Positions 8,640 through 18,088 of a stretch of DNA of 64,000 nt are shown piece after piece. A program made the position numbers and the translations under genes. Where the stretch lies: the NCBI RefSeq assembly GCF_002157875.1, contig NZ_CP021376.1, positions 744,001 to 808,000 of the forward strand. The letters are read 5' to 3'. Each line of letters starts with the position of its first letter. The stretch's first letter is position 1. Source of the stretch: Oceanisphaera avium (GTDB lineage Bacteria; Pseudomonadota; Gammaproteobacteria; Enterobacterales; Aeromonadaceae). The notes beneath the pieces were generated by a model, which did not search any database, was not told the DNA's origin, and worked only from the letters and a program-made list of their open reading frames with translations.

Positions 8640-11008
8640 ATGCGTGCCAGCCTTAATGAATTAGTCATGACAATGAGCGAGCTCACCGACATGCCCACCA
8701 TGGCAAACCAAGGTGAAACATGGCCGGTGGCGGCTAAGGGTAAAATAATCAGGTTATACCCTAACGCCCAGCTAAAGTTTTGTTTGATCACCGCTCTACA
8801 CCGCGCCGATACGTGGCGAGCCGTTAAAATATGGCGCAAATCATCGGCAAGTAGCAGCGCATCGGCACTGCTTTTAGCAATGTCGGTACCGCCCGCCATG
8901 GCGAACGACACATGGGCACCGGCCAGCACAGGGGCATCATTAATGCCATCACCTACCATTAAGCAGACTTCTGCGGCTTTATCGCGTTCGCGTAAATAAT
9001 TAAGCTTATCGTCAGGGCTGGCATGTTTAACCAATTTATCGACTCCTAACTGACTCGCGACTCGCTCGGCTTGACCTGAGCTATCGCCGGTTAAAATGGT
9101 GGTGCTAATCCCTTGCTCACGACACTGGCTGATGAGCGCTTGTGCCTCCTCGCGCAGCGGATCCGCTAAGCTAAAGCGCGCTACCACTCCCGACTCATTG
9201 GCCAAATACACACTTAAGTCGGTGGTTTTTTCTAAAGGGGCAAGCCAAGCACCGCTGCCTAAGCGCCACTCTACGCCATCAATTATGCCAGTTACTCCTT
9301 GTCCTACTTGGTTGGTGCGCTGGCTTACACTTAAATTCGCATCATAAAAAGGACTAAAAGCGCGGGCAATAGGGTGCTCTGATTGAGTTTCTAGGGCCGC
9401 AGCAATACTCTTAGCTTGCGCTTCATCGAGCTCCCCCAACAGCTGGGTGTCGATTAAGCTAATTTCCCCCCGCGTTAAAGTGCCTGTTTTATCAAACACC
9501 ATACGCGTGACTTTGGATAAGGTATCTAACACATGGGCACGGCGTACTAATACGCCAGAGCGACTTAAACGAGAGGTGGCCACCGTCAATGCAGTGGGTG
9601 TGGCTAAAGAAAGAGCACAAGGGCAGGTGGCCACTAATACCGATAGCATGATCCAAAAGGCTTTAGTTGAGTCTAATTGTAACCAGATTACGTAGGTTGC
9701 CAGTGTGACGATTAATAACGCCGCCACAAAATAGCGAGATAATTGATCGGCTAAAATAGCCACTTTTGGTTTTTCGGCCAGCGCATCATCTTGGGCACGT
9801 AAAATCTCTGATACGCGCGCATTGGCTAAATTGCGCAGCACTTTTAAGCGCAGTGGCGACTCAATATTAGTGGTACCGGCAAAAACGGTATCGCCCACAT
9901 GGCGCAATACCGGTAAATGCTCACCCGTTAGCATGGACTCATCAATACTGGTACTGCCCTCAAGAATAAGGGCATCGGCAGGAATTTGACTTCCAGGGGC
10001 CACCAACACCACTTGCTCTGCTTGCAGCGTTTTTGCCGCTACCTCACTTTCACCCTCATCTGTTTCCACTCTTGCCAGCATAGGCACTAACAGTGTTAGG
10101 TTAGCGGTAGTTTCAGAGGCGCGGCGTTTAGCGCGCATCTCAAGAAATCGCCCCGTTAACAGCAAAAATGCAAACATGGACACGCATTCATAATACACAT
10201 CACCGGTTCCGGTGACAGTGGCATAGACGGAGGCAATAAAAGCAAAAATCATCGCCATCGACACCGGTAAGTCCATGTTCAGTGCGCGATTTTTTAAGCC
10301 TCGCCATGCATTGCGATAAAAGGGCAGGGCAGAATAGCCCATCACCGGAATACACAACCACAGACTTATCCAGCGAAAATACGACACTAAACCCGCATCA
10401 GTATTAGGAAATAAGTCTTCATATAAGGCGATAGCCACCATCATGACCTGCATACTGGCGATGCCGGCCACGCCCATACGTAATAGATAAGCTTTTACTT
10501 CTTTATTATAAGCTTGCTCAAGTTGGTGGGGCTGAAACGGACGGGCTTGATAGCCAATACTGGTGAAGCCTGCCAAGACATTACTTAAGCTAGTGTGTTG
10601 CTCATCCCATCGCACTCGGGCGCGTTCAGTGGTGGTATTAACTTGTATTAATGCCACCCCTGGCAAACGGGATAAGTGGCGTTCGATCAGCCAAGCGCAA
10701 GCAGCACAACTGATGCCAGAGATCGACAGCTGTACTTCTTTAAGATTGTCTTTATCAATGACAAAGTCTTGTTGAATTTCGGCCAAGTCATAATGTTGGA
10801 GCACTTTAAGCTCATCGGGTACCGCATCGGCTTTAGGAGCCGGCGCCGATCTGTGCTGATAATAACTGGCCAAGCCGCAGTCGATAATGGTTTCAGCAAC
10901 CGCTAAGCAACCTGGGCAGCAAAAAGGTTGAGCCACACCCTCTATGGTTAGCTCAAAGCGCTGACCACTGGGCAGCGCTTCACCGCAGTGAAAACAGCCA
11001 TCCATCAT
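8636..11008 (-). CDS. ccoI: Copper-transporting P1B-type ATPase CcoI
   Basis: 790 residues. An N-terminal Cys-rich region (CFHC at 5-8, CCPGC at 30-34) precedes a heavy-metal-associated domain with CAAC at 101-104, eight membrane helices, the metal-site CPC at 462-464 and the phosphorylation motif DKTGT at 506-510, ending in GDGINDAPVL. CcoI exports copper for assembly of the cbb3 CuB centre. One-base overlap with ccoH upstream and four-base overlap with ccoS downstream show one tight operon. Confidence 0.96.
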   Translation of the reverse strand: MMDGCFHCGEALPSGQRFELTIEGVAQPFCCPGCLAVAETIIDCGLASYYQHRSAPAPKADAVPDELKVLQHYDLAEIQQDFVIDKDNLKEVQLSISGISCAACAWLIERHLSRLPGVALIQVNTTTERARVRWDEQHTSLSNVLAGFTSIGYQARPFQPHQLEQAYNKEVKAYLLRMGVAGIASMQVMMVAIALYEDLFPNTDAGLVSYFRWISLWLCIPVMGYSALPFYRNAWRGLKNRALNMDLPVSMAMIFAFIASVYATVTGTGDVYYECVSMFAFLLLTGRFLEMRAKRRASETTANLTLLVPMLARVETDEGESEVAAKTLQAEQVVLVAPGSQIPADALILEGSTSIDESMLTGEHLPVLRHVGDTVFAGTTNIESPLRLKVLRNLANARVSEILRAQDDALAEKPKVAILADQLSRYFVAALLIVTLATYVIWLQLDSTKAFWIMLSVLVATCPCALSLATPTALTVATSRLSRSGVLVRRAHVLDTLSKVTRMVFDKTGTLTRGEISLIDTQLLGELDEAQAKSIAAALETQSEHPIARAFSPFYDANLSVSQRTNQVGQGVTGIIDGVEWRLGSGAWLAPLEKTTDLSVYLANESGVVARFSLADPLREEAQALISQCREQGISTTILTGDSSGQAERVASQLGVDKLVKHASPDDKLNYLRERDKAAEVCLMVGDGINDAPVLAGAHVSFAMAGGTDIAKSSADALLLADDLRHILTARHVSARCRAVIKQNFSWALGYNLIILPLAATGHVSPWFAMVGMSVSSLIVMTNSLRLARI

Positions 11009-11493
11009 TAGCTCCCTGCGTTAATCAGCAAAGGCTCGCTAATAGGCAAGTTAATGCGCTTTTGAATGCGCCACGTACCATCTGCGGCTTCAATTTGTAA
11101 ATTCCATGGTCCATCAATTAAAGGCGTGTCTAATCGAGCACGATAGACGCCTGAGGCATCTGTGGTCATAAATAACAAATGATCTTCTTTCTCAAGGGTA
11201 GGGTGAGTAAAGTTAACCCGTATTCCTTCCCCCGCCTTGTGTGCACCATCGAGCTTAATGGTGACTTGTTCATCTTGATAAGATAGGTGAGCCAGCATTT
11301 TTAACTCTGCGGCCCGTTTAAGCTCGGTTAAGTCCTTATTATATGCGCGTCCTTTTTTATAGTAGTCATCCACTACCATAGAGTCAGCTCCTGAACTGGC
11401 TAAGTAAAAAGTATATAAACTTGCAGACACTGCACACAGAGGCAGGACTATCAAAAACCAAGGCCAGAACTGTTGGTACCAATGACGTTGCAT
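11008..11493 (-). CDS. ccoH: cbb3 oxidase assembly protein CcoH (FixH)
   Basis: 161 residues: one N-terminal membrane helix (about 10-30), the VVDDYYKKGRAYN segment typical of FixH, and a periplasmic domain. CcoH takes part in assembly and stability of the cbb3 complex. First gene after the ccoP terminator, so it starts a second transcription unit, ccoH-I-S-TauE. The Fe-S protein gene ccoG, which is usually found just before ccoH, is absent here. Confidence 0.9.
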   Translation of the reverse strand: MQRHWYQQFWPWFLIVLPLCAVSASLYTFYLASSGADSMVVDDYYKKGRAYNKDLTELKRAAELKMLAHLSYQDEQVTIKLDGAHKAGEGIRVNFTHPTLEKEDHLLFMTTDASGVYRARLDTPLIDGPWNLQIEAADGTWRIQKRINLPISEPLLINAGS

Positions 11494-11550
11494 AATTAAT
11501 TCCTACTACAAAAAAGGAAAGGCGGAGCTCTTGACCCCAGGGACAATATA

Positions 11551-11585
11551 ACAAAAAAAGCCCCGGCAAGCGGGGCTTTTTTATA
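11551..11585 (-). terminator. Terminator after ccoNOQP
   Basis: AAGCCCCG and CGGGGCTT arms (about 11559-11577) with A/T runs on both sides form a strong Rho-independent terminator between ccoP and ccoH, separating the structural genes from the assembly genes. Confidence 0.85.
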
Positions 11586-11601
11586 ACAAAGCCCGAGGGC
11601 C

Positions 11602-12678
11602 TTACTTATCGTTTCTTAGGCTATACACATAGGCAGACAATAATTGAATTTTGTCTTCACCTAAAATGTCTTTCCAAGCTGGCATTACACCATGACGGCC
11701 GTGGCGAATAGTATCTTCAATCGCGGCACGTGAGCCCCCATATAACCAAATTTCATCGGTTAAATTAGGAGCACCCATGGCGATGTTACCAGTACCATCT
11801 GCACCATGACAGGAGGCACATACTGCAAAGCGAGCTTCACCTTTTTGTGCTTCAACTGGGTCAACTTTACGACCAGACAGGCTTAACACATAGGTAGTCA
11901 CTTCACGTACGCCATCTTCACCGAGTGCATCACCCCAAGCAGGCATTACACCGCTTCGGCCATTGCGCAAGGTAGCCACAATGTGCTCTGGCTCGCCACC
12001 ATATAACCAATCATCATCAGTTAAGTTAGGGAAGCCAGTACCACCACGCGCATTAGAGCCATGACACTGAGCACAAGTTTGCAAGAATAGACGCTGGCCC
12101 ACTTTCACCACTTCGTCATTTTGTGCAAGGTCAGGAATCGGCAGATAGTTAGCATCTTTATCCGCTTGGATCAGTTGCTCAATCTTCTTACGCTTCTTCG
12201 CACCTTCCAACTTAGCAAACTTGCTTGCATCTAAGTCTTGTTCTGTTTTTGGTGTGTAGCCTGCTGGGAAAATTAATTCACGAAACTTTGCACCAAATAC
12301 TTCGTCGGCTTTGATCATTTCACGGTCGTACTGCACAAACAGCTCGTCTTCACGGGCCTTATCGGCAGCCTCATTATATTCGTGTAATGAACGTACATCC
12401 TGGTTAGAACTGGTCCAGCCTAATAAGCCTTTAAAGTTACCTAAACCTGGATATAGCGCCAAGTAAATCAAGGAGAACACCACCATGAAAATGAACAAAT
12501 AGCTCCACCACTTTGGTAAAGGGTTGTTCAATTCGGTAATGCCATCATAGGAGTGGCCAGTAGGTGCACCATCTTCCATGCCCATTTTATCGCGAGTACA
12601 CCAAATCAGCAGACCTAAACAACCAAAAATGGTGCCCAAGCTGATGATGGTGACAAATACACTCAAAAAAGTATTCAT
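11602..12678 (-). CDS. ccoP: cbb3 oxidase diheme subunit CcoP
   Basis: 358 residues: two N-terminal membrane helices (about 7-27 and 58-78), then two cytochrome c domains with CAQCH at 202-206 and CASCH at 287-291, each followed by a Met-containing VMPAW ligand motif. CcoP passes electrons to CcoO. At 358 residues it is longer than many CcoP (about 300), because a charged linker rich in K, E and D (about 100-190) lies between membrane and heme domains. Four-base overlap with ccoQ. Confidence 0.96.
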   Translation of the reverse strand: MNTFLSVFVTIISLGTIFGCLGLLIWCTRDKMGMEDGAPTGHSYDGITELNNPLPKWWSYLFIFMVVFSLIYLALYPGLGNFKGLLGWTSSNQDVRSLHEYNEAADKAREDELFVQYDREMIKADEVFGAKFRELIFPAGYTPKTEQDLDASKFAKLEGAKKRKKIEQLIQADKDANYLPIPDLAQNDEVVKVGQRLFLQTCAQCHGSNARGGTGFPNLTDDDWLYGGEPEHIVATLRNGRSGVMPAWGDALGEDGVREVTTYVLSLSGRKVDPVEAQKGEARFAVCASCHGADGTGNIAMGAPNLTDEIWLYGGSRAAIEDTIRHGRHGVMPAWKDILGEDKIQLLSAYVYSLRNDK

Positions 12679-12896
12679 TCTTTATTAGCTCCTGCGCGAT
12701 CCTGCTCAGTCCTTAGAGAGGCACTACTCAGCTTTTCTTCATCTTCATCGAAAATGGAGTGGGCTATCGCATCAAATTTATCTTTACGTCGTCTGCCGTA
12801 TGCCCACCAAACTAGGCCAATAAACATGACAAACAGCAATAAAGTTTGATAGCCAATAAGAGTAGGTTTTATTGCTTCCAAGGCACTGAAATCCAT
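12675..12896 (-). CDS. ccoQ: cbb3 oxidase small subunit CcoQ
   Basis: 73 residues with one membrane helix (about 13-33, ending in WWAYGRRRKDKFD), the standard form of CcoQ/FixQ, which stabilises the oxidase. It lies between ccoO (12-base gap) and ccoP (overlap). Confidence 0.92.
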   Translation of the reverse strand: MDFSALEAIKPTLIGYQTLLLFVMFIGLVWWAYGRRRKDKFDAIAHSIFDEDEEKLSSASLRTEQDRAGANKE

Positions 12897-12908
12897 AATC
12901 GACTCCGG

Positions 12909-13526
12909 TTATTTAAGGGCGTGGCCCAACGATTGCAGATAAGCGACCATAGCGTCTAACTCAGACTTGCCTTTAACAGCAGCCTCGGCGCCTGCAATGT
13001 CCGCATCGGTGTAAGGCACGCCAAACTTATCGCGGAATAAACGCAATTTAGCTTCGGTGTCTTTACCATCCAGGATATTGGTCTCTAACCATGGGAACGC
13101 AGGCATATTTGACTCAGGCACCACGTTACGTGGGTTAATCAAGTGCACACGATGCCAGTCATCAGAGTAACGACCGCCCACACGGGCCAGATCAGGACCA
13201 GTACGCTTAGAACCCCACAGGAAAGGGTGCTCCCAAACGTGTTCGCCAGCTAACGAGTATTGACCATAACGCTCAGTTTCAGCACGGAATGGACGGATCA
13301 TTTGGCTGTGACACACGTGGCATCCATCGCGGATGTAGAGGTCACGACCTTCCATTTCCAACGCCGTATAAGGGCGCAGACCCTCTAACGGTTCGTTTGT
13401 TTGCTGCTGAAAAAACTGGGGAATAATCTCCACCAAACCACCAAAGCTAATGGCAATGACGGTAAAAATGATCAACCAAGTGGTATTAGTTTCGACCAAC
13501 TCGTGACGATTATTAGGGTTTTTCAT
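12909..13526 (-). CDS. ccoO: cbb3 oxidase monoheme subunit CcoO
   Basis: 205 residues: an N-terminal membrane anchor (about 16-36) and one c-heme site CHVCH at 69-73, with downstream Met ligand region SNMPAFPW. The length and the [15 protein letters not shown] motif are diagnostic of CcoO/FixO. It transfers electrons from CcoP to the binuclear centre of CcoN. 12 bases follow to ccoQ and 12 precede from ccoN, consistent with one operon. Confidence 0.97.
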   Translation of the reverse strand: MKNPNNRHELVETNTTWLIIFTVIAISFGGLVEIIPQFFQQQTNEPLEGLRPYTALEMEGRDLYIRDGCHVCHSQMIRPFRAETERYGQYSLAGEHVWEHPFLWGSKRTGPDLARVGGRYSDDWHRVHLINPRNVVPESNMPAFPWLETNILDGKDTEAKLRLFRDKFGVPYTDADIAGAEAAVKGKSELDAMVAYLQSLGHALK

Positions 13527-13538
13527 TAACTCGTCTCC

Positions 13539-14963
13539 TTATGCCGGTTGAGGAATGGCTTGCAATGAGCCCTTAGGCGCATTGATGGTACGGTAGGCGT
13601 TATAAGCCATCAGTATCATACCGGTTAAGAAGAAGCAGCCGCCTAAGAAACGTACAAAGTAGAACGGATACGAAGCTTGTAGACTTTCAACAAAGCTGTA
13701 AGTCAAGGTGCCATCGTCGTTCACTGCACGCCACATTAGACCTTGCATAACACCACTGATCCACATAGATACGATGTACAACACAGTACCAATAGTGGCC
13801 AACCAGAAGTGCGTATTAATGAGCTTAACGCTGTACATGCGTGCTTGACCGAACAAGTTCGGGATCAAGTGATACACAGCACCAATTGAGATCATGGCCA
13901 CCCAGCCTAATGCGCCTGAGTGTACGTGACCTACAGTCCAGTCAGTGTAGTGAGACAAAGCGTTTACGGTTTTGATTGCCATCATTGGGCCTTCAAAGGT
14001 AGACATGCCGTAGAACGACAAGGATACGATCAAAAAGCGCAAGATAGGGTCATAGCGTAATTTATGCCAAGCACCAGACAAGGTCATAATACCGTTAATC
14101 ATGCCGCCCCAAGAAGGAACAAACAGGATCAAAGACATCACCATACCCAAAGACTGAGCCCAGTCGGGGAGGGCGGTGTAGTGCAAATGGTGTGAGCCTG
14201 CCCAGATATAAAGGGTGATCAGCGCCCAAAAGTGCACGATAGACAAACGATAGGAATAAACTGGACGGCCAGCTTGCTTAGGAACGAAGTAATACATCAT
14301 ACCTAAGAAACCTGCAGTCAGTAGGAAACCTACGGCGTTATGACCGTACCACCACTGGATCATCGCATCTGCAGCACCGGCATACATAGAGTAAGACTTC
14401 ATGGCGCTCACTGGAACGGCCATGCTGTTTACAATGTGCAAGACGGCAATAGTAAGAATGAAACCACCATAGAACCAGTTAGCTACATAAATGTGCGACG
14501 TTGCACGCTTATAAAGCGTCCCGAAGAACACGGTAGCGTACGCAACCCACACCACAGTAATGGCAATATCAATCGGCCATTCCAGTTCGGCGTATTCTTT
14601 GGTGGAGGTATATCCTAGTGGCAAAGAAATAATTGCCGAAAGGATAATTAACTGCCAACCCCAAAATACAAACGACGCCAGTTTTCCACCATAGAGGCGA
14701 ACCTGACAGGTGCGTTGTACTACGTAAAAAGACGTCCCCATTAGCGCACTTACACCAAACGCAAAGATAACCGCATTCGTATGTAAAGGACGCAGGCGGC
14801 TATAAGTTAGCCAAGGCGTTTCAAAGTTAAGAGCAGGCCAAATTAGTTGTGCTGCAATTAGCACACCTATAGACATGCCCACAATGCCCCAGATCACGGT
14901 CATGACCGTAAACTGGCGAACTACAGTGTAATTGTAGTTTGGTTGATTATTAGTTTGACTCAT
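13539..14963 (-). CDS. ccoN: cbb3 oxidase catalytic subunit CcoN
   Basis: 474 residues from the Met at 14963 (the frame reaches 15020, but MSQTNNQ gives the family length). A twelve-helix heme-copper oxidase subunit I of the C family with the histidine motifs for low-spin heme b, b3 and CuB (for example [23 protein letters not shown] and [14 protein letters not shown]). It reduces O2 at low concentration and pumps protons. First gene of ccoNOQP; a perfect FNR box lies about 270 bases upstream. Confidence 0.97.
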   Translation of the reverse strand: MSQTNNQPNYNYTVVRQFTVMTVIWGIVGMSIGVLIAAQLIWPALNFETPWLTYSRLRPLHTNAVIFAFGVSALMGTSFYVVQRTCQVRLYGGKLASFVFWGWQLIILSAIISLPLGYTSTKEYAELEWPIDIAITVVWVAYATVFFGTLYKRATSHIYVANWFYGGFILTIAVLHIVNSMAVPVSAMKSYSMYAGAADAMIQWWYGHNAVGFLLTAGFLGMMYYFVPKQAGRPVYSYRLSIVHFWALITLYIWAGSHHLHYTALPDWAQSLGMVMSLILFVPSWGGMINGIMTLSGAWHKLRYDPILRFLIVSLSFYGMSTFEGPMMAIKTVNALSHYTDWTVGHVHSGALGWVAMISIGAVYHLIPNLFGQARMYSVKLINTHFWLATIGTVLYIVSMWISGVMQGLMWRAVNDDGTLTYSFVESLQASYPFYFVRFLGGCFFLTGMILMAYNAYRTINAPKGSLQAIPQPA

Positions 14964-15232
14964 CGTTATAGTTCCGCTTCCACTGCTGTTATTCAGGTCT
15001 GTGATCGTTAAAATGAACACTTCGGAAGAATTGTTGAAGACAACTGCTTATTTATTTTAATGGCCGCCTAAGCTCACACCACTCTATTAACTTGTTGTTA
15101 ACAATGAGAATCGAGAAGTGGGAAGCCCTTGGTTGCACGAGGAGGATGATAAAGGACTGGCTTAAAAAATAACAGTATAAACGGTAATATCGTTACTACT
15201 TAACTGACTAACTTGGCATATGCAAAACTGCT

Positions 15233-15246
15233 TTGATCAAGATCAA
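15233..15246. promoter_or_regulatory. Perfect FNR box in the ccoN / membrane-protein intergenic region
   Basis: TTGATCAAGATCAA (15233-15246) matches TTGAT-N4-ATCAA at all ten defined positions. It lies between divergent ccoN (start 14963) and the plus-strand gene starting at 15288. cbb3 operons are classic FNR/ANR targets, so control of ccoN is the expected role; a leader of over 200 nt would follow. A class II start in the other direction would fall about seven bases before the 15288 ATG. No strong -10 is visible in either direction. Confidence 0.8.
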
Positions 15247-15287
15247 TAATGGTCACACTTTGTGCACAACACAGGAATGGAAAAGCC

Positions 15288-15758
15288 ATGAGAGAGCGTC
15301 TTACCGGCCCCAAACTCGGTCAAATTTTCGTCGTATTGCTGATTCTAGCGGGCGCTTTTTTTTATAAAACGTATAAAAATGAAGAAAAAGCTCCTGAAAA
15401 GGGGAATTCTATTAATCAATTATGTGACATAGCTCACACTGAGTGTGAGCAGGTTGTGGAAGATTTAACCGCCACCGCGTGGATTTCGAGCACAGATTTA
15501 GCACCTGAAACGCCTTTTACCCTCAATATTCGCTTCTCAGAGCCAGATGTTAAATTGTTAAAAAGTCGCTTAGAAGGGCACAGCATGTACATGGGAACCT
15601 TGCCGGCTTTATTAGAAGAACAAACACCTAACCATTGGAAAGGGCAAGTGTTAGTGGGAGCTTGCACCGAGCGGGAAATGATGTGGGCTTGGAAATTAGA
15701 TGTCGAACACCGAGGTGAAATCCAACAGTTAACCTTTCTTTTTGAAGTGACACGCTAG
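15288..15758 (+). CDS. Small single-pass membrane protein divergent from ccoN
   Basis: 156 residues from the Met at 15288; the frame opens at 15249 but that start would lie just beside the FNR box. One N-terminal membrane helix (about 10-28) is followed by a presumably periplasmic domain with cysteines in CDIAHTEC and a later lone Cys, and a HSMYMGTLP segment with His and two Met. The beta-rich C-terminal part recalls the FixH/CcoH periplasmic fold. Function unknown; the position suggests a role with cbb3 oxidase or copper. I recall similar genes beside ccoN in related genera but cannot verify it. Confidence 0.7.
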   Translation: MRERLTGPKLGQIFVVLLILAGAFFYKTYKNEEKAPEKGNSINQLCDIAHTECEQVVEDLTATAWISSTDLAPETPFTLNIRFSEPDVKLLKSRLEGHSMYMGTLPALLEEQTPNHWKGQVLVGACTEREMMWAWKLDVEHRGEIQQLTFLFEVTR

Positions 15759-15971
15759 GGTGTGAGGGGGGGCGCGAGGCAAGTATAAATTGGTGTCTTA
15801 AGTCGCTGTAGATAAAAATGTTAGATAGGAGGGAGGTACTCAGTAAAATGACGCCACTTTTTAGAAAGCGGCTTTTACACTTACTATTCACACTTTAAGG
15901 TTAATGCCGATAACTGTATTTATCGGCACTAGATAACATGAAGTTTTGCTTCAGTAATCATCAGAGAATTT

Positions 15972-17261
15972 ATGACTGTATTCGCCGTGCCGCTTTTTGA
16001 CGCTCCCCAATACCTTGAAGAGGGAAATAGCCAAGTTAACCAACATATTGCAGAGTTAACGCTGACTGTCGTACCCGATGCGGCCTTTATCTATGAACAC
16101 GCCATGGATTGGCTGCTAGAAAGTCGCTTTAATGACAATAACTATAAAAGCTATCGCTCTGAGCTCACCACCTTTTTGCATTGGTGTTTTGATGTTGCTC
16201 AGAGCTCGCCGCTTAACTTAACGCGCAATAGCATGAATCAATATGTGCAATATTGTTTAGCGCCGCCTAAAGAGTTAATTGCCTATCGTAATGTGGCGCA
16301 ATTTGTTCTTAATAAAGAGTGGATGGAGCGCTTACCTAATCCGTTGTGGCGGCCCTTTCTTGGCAAGAAGCAAGAAGGGGTAGAACTTGCTTATCGTATG
16401 ACAGACGCCACCTTAAAAACCAAACTGGCTATTTTGTCTTCCTTTTATAGCTACTTAATTAATGAAGAAATCACCGAGCGTAATCCTGCCGTACTATGGA
16501 TGCGCCATAGCCGGTTTGGCTCACAGCCCACCCTAGTAGCCGGGCTAGATGAGGCTGATGAAATTCGCGTATTCAGTGATTTACAATGGTCCTATGTAAT
16601 GAGCACCGCACGCACACTGGCTGAGCAAGAGCCACAACGCCATCAACGCACTTTATTTTTAGTCGCGCTCATGTATGGCTGCTATTTACGTATTTCTGAA
16701 GTGGCGGCCAGGCCGGGTTTTGCACCGGTAATGAGTCAATTTCGCCGCGATAGTCATACCGGCATTTGGAGCTTTCATATTCCGGTGAGTAAAGGGGGTA
16801 AAAAACGCAGCGTCGCGGTATCTCGGGAATTACTTAGCGAGCTGAAAAGCTATCGCATCAGTTTAAAGTTATCACCCTTACCCAGTCCCACTGAAGCAAC
16901 GCCGCTCTTTATTCGTCATAAAGCGGCGGGGCGAGGTCGTGATCAAGGCTTATTAAATGCCAATCTGGGGGTTCGACAACTGCGTGACTTACTTAATGAG
17001 TTAATAAAGTGCGCAGCTGATAAGGCTGCTGAAGACGGCTTTGAATATGATGGCACTGTTATGCGCAGCCTCACAGTACACAGTATTCGCCATACCGGTA
17101 TTACCCATGATATTAATTTAAATGGCCGACCCCTGTCACACGTACAAGCCGATGCGGGGCATGACAGCATAGATACCACTTCGCAATATTTACATACCGG
17201 TCAAATTGAGCGCCATGAAAGTGCGGCTAACAAGCGTCTTGACCGATTGCAGGAGCAATAG
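15972..17261 (+). CDS. Tyrosine recombinase / integrase-family protein (solo)
   Basis: 429 residues. The catalytic set of tyrosine recombinases is complete: R240 (YLRISE), K274 (SKGGKKR), H370 and R373 (HSIRHT), H397 (AGHDSI) and Y406 (SQYLH). An N-terminal SAM-like core-binding region (about 35-180) precedes it. It is longer than XerC/XerD (about 300) and not one of them. No excisionase, att sites or phage genes are next to it, so it is a solo chromosomal recombinase, either domesticated or a leftover. Substrate site unknown. Confidence 0.88.
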   Translation: MTVFAVPLFDAPQYLEEGNSQVNQHIAELTLTVVPDAAFIYEHAMDWLLESRFNDNNYKSYRSELTTFLHWCFDVAQSSPLNLTRNSMNQYVQYCLAPPKELIAYRNVAQFVLNKEWMERLPNPLWRPFLGKKQEGVELAYRMTDATLKTKLAILSSFYSYLINEEITERNPAVLWMRHSRFGSQPTLVAGLDEADEIRVFSDLQWSYVMSTARTLAEQEPQRHQRTLFLVALMYGCYLRISEVAARPGFAPVMSQFRRDSHTGIWSFHIPVSKGGKKRSVAVSRELLSELKSYRISLKLSPLPSPTEATPLFIRHKAAGRGRDQGLLNANLGVRQLRDLLNELIKCAADKAAEDGFEYDGTVMRSLTVHSIRHTGITHDINLNGRPLSHVQADAGHDSIDTTSQYLHTGQIERHESAANKRLDRLQEQ

Positions 17262-17309
17262 CAGTGATCACTATGGTGGGGTTTTGTATGAAAAACGCCC
17301 AATATTATT

Positions 17310-17452
17310 TAATAAGATTTGACGAGCGCCTTGACTGTGCGTAGAGTTTGGGCTGCACAGAGTTTCAAGTTAGCGCGGTATTTGCACTTCCTTTCTTTGA
17401 TATTTTTTGCATTTTCGAGCCCTCGCTCATCACTTAAATTAAGGTAGTTCAC
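17310..17452 (+). promoter_or_regulatory. Presumed long 5' leader of the cold-shock gene
   Basis: About 140 bases without coding potential precede the csp start codon. Long structured leaders that control mRNA stability and translation at low temperature are known for cspA-type genes. No canonical cold box was confirmed by eye; an AAGG ribosome binding site lies 8 bases before ATG. Confidence 0.35.
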
Positions 17453-17656
17453 ATGGCTAACGGCACAGTAAAATGGTTTAACGAAGCAAAAGGTTTTGGT
17501 TTTATCACTCCTGAAGATGGCGGCAAAGACTTGTTCGCACATTTTTCTGAAATCGTAGGTAGTGGTTTCAAAACCTTGGCAGAAGGCCAAGCAGTATCTT
17601 ACACCGCAACTGAGGGTGCTAAAGGTCCTCAAGCTTCACAAATTCAAGCTATCTAA
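17453..17656 (+). CDS. Cold-shock protein of the CspA family
   Basis: 67 residues forming a single cold-shock domain, with RNP1 KGFGFI (14-19 region) and RNP2 LFAHFS. These proteins bind single-stranded RNA and act as chaperones that melt structure. [18 protein letters not shown] fixes the start. A strong terminator follows within 25 bases. It could be a cold-induced or constitutive paralogue; the sequence does not decide. Confidence 0.95.
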   Translation: MANGTVKWFNEAKGFGFITPEDGGKDLFAHFSEIVGSGFKTLAEGQAVSYTATEGAKGPQASQIQAI

Positions 17657-17680
17657 TTATCTTGAGTCAAAAGATACATC

Positions 17681-17706
17681 AAACCCGCTGCGGCGGGTTT
17701 TTTATT
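17681..17706 (+). terminator. Terminator of the cold-shock gene
   Basis: AAACCCGC (17681-17688) pairs with GCGGGTTT, followed by a T run. A classical Rho-independent terminator 24 bases after the stop codon. Confidence 0.88.
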
Positions 17707-18088
17707 GGTTAAAATCCTAAACGGGTGCTTTTAACTCTTGCTCTGCTATTTGGGTTGCTACACAGGGCACAAAGGCGTGGCTGACCTTATCTTTAACGAC
17801 GAACCAGACGGCGTTAAGGATTCGCGTTTATTGCGAGATTAATACTCAAAGCAGAACTAAAGCGTTACGCTTACATAAAGTGCCACACAATAGCGCTAAG
17901 TAATGAACAAGATAGTTATTATTAAACTGGCCATCACTGCCAGCAAATACCTCAACACTAACCACGCAGTAAAATAGAGAGAATAGGTCAGTATCGTTCA
18001 TCCGTTAATATCCTATTTAACATAATATACATTATGCGAAGTGTTGTTTGTTATAGAAGGACGGCTATTGCAGCTATTTTAATAATGT
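17707..18088. other. Gene-free stretch between csp and DUF4385
   Basis: No convincing gene. Only short open stretches without start or ribosome binding site are seen. Near 18020-18036 CATAAT-ATA-CATTATG forms a small AT-rich inverted repeat. It lies between two convergent genes and may be relic sequence. Confidence 0.5.

Noticed and set aside
17309..17632. Minus-strand frame of 107 residues over csp
   Set aside because: It lies antisense to a clear cold-shock gene and its leader; no start signal.
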